The translations under genes were made by a program, and so were the position numbers. 7,520 nucleotides of DNA from Limnohabitans sp. (GTDB lineage: Bacteria; Planctomycetota; Phycisphaerae; Phycisphaerales; SM1A02), in assembly GCA_030054275.1 (NCBI GenBank), contig JASGCF010000078.1, positions 3,068 through 10,587 of the forward strand, read 5' to 3'. Shown here in pieces: positions 1-5,800 of the stretch. The notes beneath the pieces were generated by a model. That model had not been told where the DNA came from, did no database searches, and was given only the letters and a program-made list of their open reading frames with translations. Numbering within the stretch: the stretch's first letter is position 1; every line of letters starts with the position of its first letter.

Positions 1-36
1 CAGTTTCGCGCCCAGTTTCGCGCCCAGTTTCGCGCG
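1..36 (-). repeat. 12-bp tandem repeat encoding GRET units in the helicase tail
   Basis: Three head-to-tail copies of the 12-mer cagtttcgcgcc (the third ends in g) begin at base 1 and probably continue outside the window. On the minus strand, in frame with the helicase, they encode Gly-Arg-Glu-Thr repeats. Because the unit is a multiple of three, copy number can change without breaking the frame. Confidence 0.85.
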
Positions 37-1237
37 CAGGCGATACTTCAAGTAGAGCCTTCACGCCGAGTGTCTTCGCACCAGCTTCGTCGGTCTTCGG
101 TACTTCATCTGGTACGCGCTCGCGCGGAATCTCAAACTTGATGAGTCGCTCGACTTGCTTCAGCAAGCCCCGCTCCTCGACATCACAGAATGAAATCGCG
201 TGCCCCGATTTACCAGCACGCGCGGTGCGACCAATCCGGTGCACATAGGCCTCCGGCTCCATTGGCAAGTCGTAATTCACAACATGCGTGACATCATCAA
301 TGTCGAGTCCGCGTGCAGCCACATCAGTCGCTACGAGCACGGGTGAGCGTCCGCTGCGGAACGCATCGAGCGCGCGAATACGCTGATTTTGTGCCTTGTT
401 TCCGTGGATCGCCTCAGAGCCGATGCCCGCGGCCTTCAACTTGCGCGCAAGTCGATCCGCGCCGTGCTTCGTCTTCGTGAACACCACCGCCCGCTCCATG
501 CCGAGCGTTTCGAACAGGTGAATCATCAACTGCGTCTTCTGAGCCTTCAACACGAAATAGAGTTTCTGGTCGATGCGATCGACCGCAGACGACACGGGTG
601 TCACCGTCACGGTCACCGGATCGCGCAAGAGCGAGTCGGCAAGATGGCGAATCTCTTTCGGCATCGTTGCTGAGTAGAGCATGGTCTGACGGTCACGCGG
701 CAGCAACGCCGAGATCTTGCGAATCGGTTCGATGAAGCCCATGTCGAGCATGCGATCTGCTTCGTCGAGCACGAAGAACGAAATCTCGCTGAGATTGACA
801 AGCCGCTGCTGCAAGAGATCGATGAGTCGTCCCGGCGTCGCAACAAGAATGTCGATCCCTTGTTGAATCGCGCGCACTTGCGGGCCTTGTCCAACGCCGC
901 CGAAGATCACGGCGAACCGCACTGGTGTGTGTCGGCCGTAACTAGCGAAACTCTCGGCGATTTGCGCTGCGAGTTCGCGCGTTGGTGCCAAGACGAGTGC
1001 TTTGGGCTTGCGACCTACTGGCAGTTTGACGCCAGGGCGCAGTTCCGTCACGAGCCGCTGGATGATCGGAAGCGCGAACGCAGCGGTCTTGCCAGTACCC
1101 GTTTGTGCGATACCGAGCACATCGCGCTTTGCGAGCGCGGGCGGAATCGATTGCGCTTGGATTGGTGTTGGGCGCTCATATCCGTCGGCGCGCAACGCTT
1201 CGAGGATCGCGGGCACGAGGCCGAGGTCTGTGAACAT
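1..1237 (-). CDS. rhlE: DEAD-box ATP-dependent RNA helicase, RhlE-like (3' end cut by window edge)
   Basis: An ATP-dependent RNA helicase that would remodel RNA duplexes in the cytoplasm (ribosome assembly, RNA decay or cold growth in this family). All core motifs are visible, numbered from the ATG at 1237: Q motif GYERPTPIQ (19-27), motif I AQTGTGKT (44-51), Ia PTRELA (85-90), Ib ATPGR (133-137), DEAD (158-161), SAT (189-191), motif V VATDVAARGLDI (302-313) and motif VI HRIGRTARAG (333-342). From about residue 365 the tail is charged and ends at the window edge in GRET tetrapeptide repeats; 412 residues are visible and no stop is reached. The ATG at 1237 gives the usual family start (MFTDLGL) but has no Shine-Dalgarno. 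A GTG at 1315 has AAAGG seven bases upstream and would add 26 Ser/Pro/His-rich residues. I prefer 1237 because that extension has lower third-position GC than the body of the gene. The family is certain; the RhlE subgroup is likely. Confidence 0.93.
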   Translation of the reverse strand, partial: MFTDLGLVPAILEALRADGYERPTPIQAQSIPPALAKRDVLGIAQTGTGKTAAFALPIIQRLVTELRPGVKLPVGRKPKALVLAPTRELAAQIAESFASYGRHTPVRFAVIFGGVGQGPQVRAIQQGIDILVATPGRLIDLLQQRLVNLSEISFFVLDEADRMLDMGFIEPIRKISALLPRDRQTMLYSATMPKEIRHLADSLLRDPVTVTVTPVSSAVDRIDQKLYFVLKAQKTQLMIHLFETLGMERAVVFTKTKHGADRLARKLKAAGIGSEAIHGNKAQNQRIRALDAFRSGRSPVLVATDVAARGLDIDDVTHVVNYDLPMEPEAYVHRIGRTARAGKSGHAISFCDVEERGLLKQVERLIKFEIPRERVPDEVPKTDEAGAKTLGVKALLEVSPARETGRETGRET

Positions 1238-1315
1238 GGTGTTTGAGGCAGCGTGCGAAGCGTGAGGGTTGCCTGAGGAAGTTGAAGGCGCGGAGCGTTG
1301 ATGCGAAACAGTCAC

Positions 1316-1532
1316 AAAAATACCTTTCGACCACAACGGAAGTTGTGGCTCTTGTCATTCAGGCGTAATCGCGTTCGCTCGGCAGTGACCGACTGACGGG
1401 ATCTAGCCAACTGGCGCATGCCGAGCGAATGGGCTGCGAAGATCGCAATCAACTCGGTCGTATGGCATGCTGCCGGCTCGTTCCCAGTCTTGATGTCGGA
1501 TGTCCTATCCGACCTGAGTTCACCGGCGTGAA
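1316..1532. promoter_or_regulatory. Divergent intergenic region with four inverted repeats
   Basis: This is the space between the leftward helicase and the rightward DUF1801-like gene. It should hold both promoters, but I cannot point to convincing -35/-10 pairs. It contains four perfect inverted repeats. CCACAAC/GTTGTGG (1331-1348) has a GGAA loop on the plus strand. TTCGCTCGGCA (1374-1384) pairs with TGCCGAGCGAA (1419-1429) across 34 bases. TGCGA/TCGCA (1435-1447) has a 3-base loop. GTCGGAT/ATCCGAC (1495-1513) has a 5-base loop. The first lies in the probable 5' leader of the helicase mRNA and the last in that of the plus-strand gene. A small structured RNA or operators are possible; neither is shown. 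Confidence 0.45.
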
Positions 1533-1607
1533 GTGCGCAGCATAGCAAGAATGCATCACGCGGAAGCGTCGAACATTGTGCGCCGATATCTTCATGCAGG
1601 AATCACC

Positions 1608-1613
1608 AAGGAG
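1608..1613 (+). promoter_or_regulatory. Shine-Dalgarno that sets the DUF1801-like start
   Basis: AAGGAG lies nine bases before the GTG at 1623. It is the only good ribosome site near any of the in-frame candidate starts (GTG 1533, ATG 1551, GTG 1623), so it favours the shortest version of the protein. Confidence 0.5.
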
Positions 1614-1622
1614 ATCGGAACC

Positions 1623-2159
1623 GTGAAGCCCGAAGAGAGATTCGCGCCGTATGTCCGAGCCACATTTCTGAAGTCGATTGCAGATGGTGATCGCGCGTTG
1701 GCAGTTCGACTCTGTGATGCGCTTGAAGCCGCATTCGATGTGAAAGACATCGTGCTTTATGCAGGATTCCCCATCGTCGTTCGCGACATGGAGTCGGTCG
1801 CAGGATTCGCGATGCGGAAGGCAGGGCCAATGGCGTATTGCTGTTCTCCTGCCACGCTCGCTGCGATGGGCGCAGCATTGAAGCCGTACATGTCGGGCAA
1901 GTCCTGTATTGCGGTGAAGCCTCGCAAGGGCGAGACGATCGACGATGTGCTTGCGCTTGTTGCTCGTGCGTTCCAACTCGCAAGCCACAACGGCGGCATG
2001 ATCTGCAAAGCCGATGCGAAGCAGCGCGAGAAACTGCGCGCAGCAGAGGCGGAAGGAAAGCGTTCGACGCACGCCGCAGCGAAGGGCAACGCGAAAGTCG
2101 CAACGAAGAAATCCCTGAAGCAGAGCACCGTTCGCAAAACGGCTTCGAAATCGAAGTAG
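1623..2159 (+). CDS. DUF1801 (YdhG-like) domain protein with lysine-rich C-terminal tail
   Basis: A cytoplasmic protein of 178 residues from the GTG at 1623. Residues about 20-123 follow the DUF1801/YdhG pattern, a small frataxin-like alpha/beta fold: an N-terminal helix pair, then IVLYAGFPIV, then AGFAMRKAG followed by a strand and a helix (SPATLAAMGAALKPYMSGKS), and a closing helix (IDDVLALVARAFQLA). The biochemical role of such domains is mostly unknown, and I assign none. From about residue 129 to the end the protein changes into a Lys/Ala/Ser/Thr tail with 12 lysines and 4 arginines in about 50 residues, resembling histone H1-type or nucleic-acid-binding tails. No signal peptide or membrane segment is seen. 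An in-frame ATG at 1551 would add 24 residues and cannot be excluded. The gene stands alone, divergent from the helicase. The family call rests on pattern recall only. Confidence 0.6.
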   Translation: MKPEERFAPYVRATFLKSIADGDRALAVRLCDALEAAFDVKDIVLYAGFPIVVRDMESVAGFAMRKAGPMAYCCSPATLAAMGAALKPYMSGKSCIAVKPRKGETIDDVLALVARAFQLASHNGGMICKADAKQREKLRAAEAEGKRSTHAAAKGNAKVATKKSLKQSTVRKTASKSK

Positions 2160-2182
2160 TTCGGGCGCAATGTGACGACCTC

Positions 2183-2208
2183 TGAACGGGATCGCTCTGT
2201 TCATTTTC
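2183..2208 (+). terminator. Probable intrinsic terminator of the DUF1801-like gene
   Basis: TGAACGGG (2183-2190) pairs with TCTGTTCA (2196-2203) around the loop ATCGC. The stem has eight pairs, two of them G-U, and is followed at once by TTTTC. It lies 24 bases after the stop codon, as expected for a rho-independent terminator, but the stem is of modest strength. Confidence 0.45.
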
Positions 2209-2520
2209 AGTACGAACTTTGGAATTTTTCAGAGTTGCTCAAGGCTGCGCCAATCCCTTTTTCGGTCAAACTTGGTGAATCTAGTGCTTTCTGATGGATC
2301 GCCGAAGGCCCGAAATCCGCATCGGCGCCCGACTGGCAAGGAGACGACGCGAGCCGACGACGACACCTCCAGTCGTGATGCCGTGCGGATTGAAGCCCGG
2401 TGCATCCGTCAGACAGGGCATGGACGGTGAAGAGATCGTTTCGCACAGTTGGCACGCGTGTCAACGCGTCGAGATGGCTCGAAATCGTCTTGGGTCTTGT
2501 GGGAGTCTTTCGTTCAAATC
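2209..2520. other. Spacer with no recognisable gene
   Basis: About 310 bases between the probable terminator and the protease ribosome site. The first 80 bases are relatively AT-rich and could hold the protease promoter, but no -35/-10 pair stands out. A six-base inverted repeat CGCCGA/TCGGCG lies near 2304-2332. The short plus-strand open frame at 2294-2530 has an Arg/Pro-biased product that resembles nothing I know and is best left unannotated. Confidence 0.4.
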
Positions 2521-2525
2521 GGAGG
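2521..2525 (+). promoter_or_regulatory. Shine-Dalgarno that sets the protease start
   Basis: GGAGG is followed by six bases and then the ATG at 2532. This fixes the start at the head of a clear signal peptide, and rules out the longer in-frame ATG at 2400, which would bury the signal peptide behind 44 residues. Confidence 0.8.
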
Positions 2526-2531
2526 CCTGAC

Positions 2532-4819
2532 ATGTTGCCGATCTATCTGACTTCTGTCGTCCTCTGTTTCTCCGCACCAGCACCGCTCGCGGCGCAGACG
2601 GCGCCTTCGCGAGAGATTGGCTCGCAGGCAGGGCGCGAAGGGGTTCTGCAGGCAGCGCCGAGCTCACTCTGCGCATCGCGGCACATCCACAGCGGCTACA
2701 TTGTGGAGTTCGATGTTGGTACTCCGGATGCGATCGGTGGATTCGTCTTCTCGCTCCCAACGCCGCAAGGTGAACTCGTTGTGTCCGTCGCACCGCGATC
2801 TGTGCGTGCAGAAGGTTTCCGCATCGTGGTGTCACCGAAACCCGGAGTCTTCGAGGAAATTTCGACACCACCGGTCACGACGGTGCGCGGCGGCGTCCGC
2901 AATGTTCCAGGTGCTCGTGTCGTGGGTTCGATCGTCGATGGTGACCTTTCGGCGATCATCGCCATGCCGGACGGCACTCGCTATGCCGTAGAGCCGTTCG
3001 GCGAAGTTGGCGGGGCGCATCTTCTGTACGACACTGCATTGATCATCGACTCCGGAAAAACATGCGGCGCCGAGCATGATCGCGATCACGGCAAGCAAGG
3101 CATCGGCGACCATGAAGAGTTTGGTGGAGAAGGTGGGGTCGCCGGCGGGTCCACCCGCTGGGTGCAGGTTGCTGTCGATGTGGACTATCCGTTTTACCTT
3201 GAGCATGGCGGGAATCCAGTCGCGGTCGCGCGTCGCGTCGAGCAGTGCTTCGCGACTGCGAACATGCAGTACGACAGCCAGTGCAACATCGAGCACCTCG
3301 TCACGGGTCTTGTGATTCGAACGACCGCGGCAGCGGACCCGTACGATCTCGGCGAACCTTGCACGCGCTGGCCCAACGAATCGGGCATGAACTGGGATGT
3401 GCAGGGCCAGTGGCGAAACAGTCCGCCGCAGCCCTTCGCGCGCGATGCCGTGATGTTGTTCACCGGCCGCAGCCACGGTTCGACCATTGGCTGCGCATTC
3501 GAAGACTCAATCTGCAACGAGAACATTTTTATGGCGCGTATGGCTGGGTCGAGGCAAACTGGCTCGGAACAACGGAGGTACCAAAGGCAGCCGACCTCCT
3601 TGCACATGAACTCGGCCACATGTGGAACGCAGGCCACTGCAGTTGCGCAGCACCGCCAACCACGATGAATGCCAGCATCCTCGGCGGCCTGACTTTTGCT
3701 CCGAGTTCTGTCGGTGAGATTCTCAGTCATCTTCATGCACACCCGAGTTGCTTCGATGTTTCGACGCAACCACCAGTTGTCGGATGCGGTGGAGGTGGAG
3801 GCGCCGAGAGTTGCTATCTCGTTCATGCGACGCCGTGGTGCAGAGATGAACAGTGTTGTGTGACGGTGTGTGCGTTTGATCCTTTCTGCTGCCACAGCAG
3901 TTGGGACTCGCTGTGTGTGCAGGGTGCTGCTGAACGCTGCGGAACCTGCGGGATCGGCTACGAATCATGCACGGTCGCACATAGCACTCCAGGATGTTGG
4001 CTGAGTTCGTGCTGCGGTACGGTGTGTTCGGTCGATCCATTCTGTTGCGAATCGTTGTGGGATTCGCTGTGCGCTCAACGCGCTTCCGCCAACTGCCAGA
4101 CCGGCGAGACTTGCGTGCAAGCGATCCCGATTTCGACGGGTGTCCCGACCGGTGTGTTGTCGGGACCGTTTGTGGGCGACAACGATGGGCGATGCGACTT
4201 CACAACGAACAAGCCGCGTTGGTACCGCTGGATCGCCCCGAGCACTGGGATGATGACCGTGCGCATCTGCGGCGGGGAACTATCCACTTTCCCTTACTCG
4301 ATTGAACTCCACAGGGAGTGCGGCGGGCAGGCGGATGGCTGTAGGACTGATGCGAATGGCGACAGCAGTTGCACCGAGGGGTTTGGGACAGTGTTCTCGT
4401 TCGCGGTCAATGCGTTGGAAAACATTCGTATCCGAGTAGCGATGCGCGCAGATATTCCGATCCTCGACGGAGTGCTGACCGTGACATTTGCACCGTATCC
4501 GCTCTGTGGGTTGCCGACGGCGGGATCGTGCGTCTTGCCTCACCCCAATACTGGGTGCGCCGACGGCGCATGCTGCGTGCAGATCTGCGCACTCGACCCC
4601 TTCTGTTGCACAGACTTCTGGGACGCCCTCTGCGTGACAGCCGCGCGAAGCACCTGCGGATACTCGCCAGCCGATCTCAACGGTGACGGTGCTGTGAGCG
4701 CTGCCGATCTTTCAGTGCTACTCGACAACTGGGGAGATTCCCTCATCGGCGACATCAACGAAGACAGCGTCGTGAACGCAGCGGACCTTTCCTTGCTGCT
4801 CGCTGCATGGGGATCATGA
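2532..4819 (+). CDS. Secreted reprolysin-like zinc metalloprotease with Cys-rich repeats and dockerin-like tail; frame broken at 3526-3530
   Basis: An exported multidomain metalloprotease, 762 residues once a one-base frame break is bridged. In order: signal peptide (1 to about 22, ending near LAAQTA); an M12B/reprolysin-type propeptide (about 25-205) with PVTTVRGGVRNVPGA, DGTRYAVEPF and a possible cysteine-switch Cys178 (KTCG); a catalytic domain (about 209-412) starting VQVAVDVDYPFY, with HELGHMWNAGH at 359-369 (zinc ligands H359, H363, H369; base E360) and a likely Met-turn at M379 (TTMNAS); a poly-Gly linker (about 420-425); two 45-residue Cys modules (426-470, 478-522); a PPC-like beta-sandwich (about 526-655); a third Cys module (665-709); and a dockerin-like pair of calcium loops (714-762). 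The residue usually Gly in HExxHxxGxxH is Asn366. The frame must change by -1 in T5 (3526-3530); without that, translation stops at 3668 after 378 residues and before the zinc site. It may therefore be a pseudogene, an assembly error or a recoded gene. Substrate unknown. Confidence 0.85.
3526..3530 (+). other. Frame break at a five-T tract inside the protease
   Basis: Upstream codons read ...AAC ATT TTT and then leave the protease frame, giving 45 unrelated residues before the stop at 3666-3668. Reading the last T again (TAT at 3530-3532) restores YGAYGWVEANW and then the zinc-binding helix. One missing T in the homopolymer (T6 to T5) would explain it exactly. Confidence 0.85.
3806..4096 (+). 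repeat. Two tandem 45-residue Cys-rich modules in the protease
   Basis: Copies at 3806-3940 (residues 426-470) and 3962-4096 (478-522) share the spacing ESC, H, TP.C, CC, VC, DPFCC, WDSLC and a final Cys. Each has nine cysteines, with two CC pairs. They probably form disulfide-bonded knobs outside the cell. I do not know a named family for them. Confidence 0.75.
4523..4657 (+). repeat. Third Cys-rich module, after the beta-sandwich domain
   Basis: Residues 665-709 repeat the module (GSC, H, TGC, CC, IC, DPFCC, WDALC, final C) with the same 45-residue length and cysteine spacing as the first pair, although about 140 residues separate it from them. Confidence 0.75.
4670..4816 (+). other. Dockerin-like paired calcium-loop domain at the protease C-terminus
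   Basis: Residues 714-762 hold two EF-hand-like loops, DLNGDGAVSAAD and DINEDSVVNAAD, each followed by LS.LL and a Trp-Gly. Asp/Asn at loop positions 1, 3, 5 and 12 fit calcium binding as in type I dockerins. In planctomycete exoproteins such tails are common; whether they anchor, sort or dock the protein is not established here. Confidence 0.8.
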
Positions 4820-4896
4820 AGCGCGCAAACGACACCGCTCGATCACCTCCACCCGCCTTTGAAACCGTTCGACAGGGCGTAGCCCGAGCATCAAAG

Positions 4897-4923
4897 AGAG
4901 GCCCGTCTCAAGTGCGGGCCTCT
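4897..4923. terminator. Hairpin terminator between the convergent protease and rhodanese genes
   Basis: AGAGGCCCG (4897-4905) and CGGGCCTCT (4915-4923) form a perfect nine-base-pair stem with a nine-base loop. It sits in the 149-base gap between two convergent stop codons, so it can serve both directions. The T tracts after the stem are weak on both strands, which lowers confidence in a purely intrinsic mechanism. Confidence 0.65.
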
Positions 4924-4968
4924 GTTCACGGTTCGGAACCCCCTTCAGAACCCCGTCCATAAACCCGT

Positions 4969-5610
4969 TTACTTCGTCGCGCATGAGCCTGTCGTGCATG
5001 AACCTGTCGTACACGAGCCTGCATGTCCTTGCGTCGCGCGGTTCCACGGTGCCAGACCGAGGAGCGTTGCGAGTCCGCAGGTGCCCGTGGCGCCGGCGAA
5101 AATCATGCCGCAACCCATGTATGCGGGAAGCGCGAGGAACCACGGGTTCACGAAAAATCCAAGCGCGGTACCTGCGACGACTGCTGCGCCGATCGTGAGT
5201 TGCGTCTGCTGCATGACGCTCAATTTCGGTCGCGACGCGTTGAGTTCGGTACCAAGGCCCGCAGCACGCCACGCCTCGATGCCACCAGCCACGCTGAAGA
5301 TTTCGACCCCATGCTGCACAAGGCCCGCACAGCGCGTCGCAGCGTCCAAAGATCGCCGACCACCGCGGCAGTGGAAGAGGATGCGTTTCGCGCCGAGACC
5401 AGCGATTTCGTTGCTCGTGACTTTCGAGAGTGGGATGAGCCGTGAGCCAGCAATCCGCTCGCGCGCGTGCTCGTCGGCTTCGCGCACATCGATCAAGATC
5501 GTGCCAGGCTCCCCGAGCATGCGCTTCGCGGTCTGGAGATCAACCTCGAGCGAGGGGGATTTCATCGAAGCGGTTGGAGAGGGCGTCGTTTGGGTATCGA
5601 GGGCGGTCAT
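4969..5610 (-). CDS. Rhodanese-DUF2892 membrane sulfurtransferase (YgaP-like) with Cys-repeat tail
   Basis: A 213-residue membrane-bound sulfurtransferase that would carry sulfane sulfur as a persulfide on Cys81. Residues about 22-122 form a single rhodanese domain: ILIDVRE (38-44), the active-site loop HCRGGRRS (80-87) and the closing VAGGIEAWRAAG (107-118). Residues about 130-191 are a DUF2892 domain with two hydrophobic helices (about 138-154 and 157-175) and the family ending PWNR (188-191). This order, rhodanese then DUF2892, is that of E. coli YgaP. The tail adds three GSC(T/A)T units with Cys200, Cys205 and Cys210, which I do not recall in YgaP. The ATG at 5610 has only a weak GGA upstream; an internal ATG (Met16, 5565) is an alternative that would keep the whole domain. 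It is divergent from the SQR gene, which fits a shared role in sulfide oxidation. Confidence 0.9.
   Translation of the reverse strand: MTALDTQTTPSPTASMKSPSLEVDLQTAKRMLGEPGTILIDVREADEHARERIAGSRLIPLSKVTSNEIAGLGAKRILFHCRGGRRSLDAATRCAGLVQHGVEIFSVAGGIEAWRAAGLGTELNASRPKLSVMQQTQLTIGAAVVAGTALGFFVNPWFLALPAYMGCGMIFAGATGTCGLATLLGLAPWNRATQGHAGSCTTGSCTTGSCATK
4981..5025 (-). repeat. 15-bp tandem repeat encoding the rhodanese Cys tail
   Basis: Two near-identical 15-base units (4981-4995 and 4996-5010, one base different) and a more degenerate third (5011-5025) encode the GSCTT-type repeats at the C-terminus of the rhodanese protein, spacing its last three cysteines five residues apart. Confidence 0.75.
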
Positions 5611-5800
5611 GTGTGGTCCATTCGGTGGCAGCGTCAGAGTATCTCGCGCGGCGGAGGATTCTCAAAATTTGTGGGCGGAGCGAAAATACCCGTATCTTTT
5701 CCACGCTCATTCCATCCATGATGACCCGTTGTGACGGCACCTTCGCGTTGCCGATGGTTCGTTCGAACAGCCCGGTGCGCTCGCGCACGAGGAGACACTC
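5611..5800. promoter_or_regulatory. Divergent promoter region between rhodanese and SQR genes
   Basis: These 190 bases must drive both genes unless longer transcripts cover them. A weak plus-strand promoter candidate is TTGTGG (5669-5674) and TATCTT (5693-5698) with an 18-base spacer. A direct repeat GGCGGAG occurs at 5650-5656 and 5674-5680, exactly 24 bases apart, and the second copy overlaps the end of the -35 candidate. A palindrome GTTCGAAC lies at 5761-5768. A sulfide or persulfide-responsive regulator could act here, but no known operator is recognised. Confidence 0.3.
5789..5794 (+). promoter_or_regulatory. Shine-Dalgarno of the SQR gene
   Basis: GAGGAG with a six-base spacer to the ATG at 5801. 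It confirms the start and the 20-residue Ala/Ser-rich lead before the FAD-binding strand. Confidence 0.8.

Noticed and set aside
1238..1315. 26-residue N-terminal extension of the helicase from the GTG at 1315
   Set aside because: It has AAAGG at good spacing, but its third-position GC is lower than in the gene body and the family normally starts at MFxxLGL. Kept as an alternative in the annotation.
1449..2204. Long minus-strand open frame (251 codons) opposite the DUF1801-like gene
   Set aside because: It is antisense to a gene with a recognisable domain, its product is an Arg/His/Cys-rich string with no motif, and such frames are common opposite GC-rich genes.
2294..2530. Small plus-strand open frame before the protease
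   Set aside because: No ribosome site, no motif, a biased Arg/Pro composition, and it overlaps the protease ribosome site.
3245..3529. Separate gene starting at the ATG at 3245 for the second half of the protease
   Set aside because: Between 3245 and 3529 that frame gives non-family sequence, while the other frame gives good reprolysin-type sequence. The two halves are one gene with a frame break, not two genes.
3522..3536. Canonical -1 programmed frameshift heptamer at the protease break
   Set aside because: The 0-frame sequence is C ATT TTT, so the upstream codon would re-pair as CAT, a poor match. A simple T deletion or single-tRNA slip fits better.
4994..5734. Plus-strand open frame of 246 codons across the rhodanese gene
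   Set aside because: The minus strand encodes a clear rhodanese-DUF2892 protein here; the plus product is low-complexity and has no supporting ribosome site.
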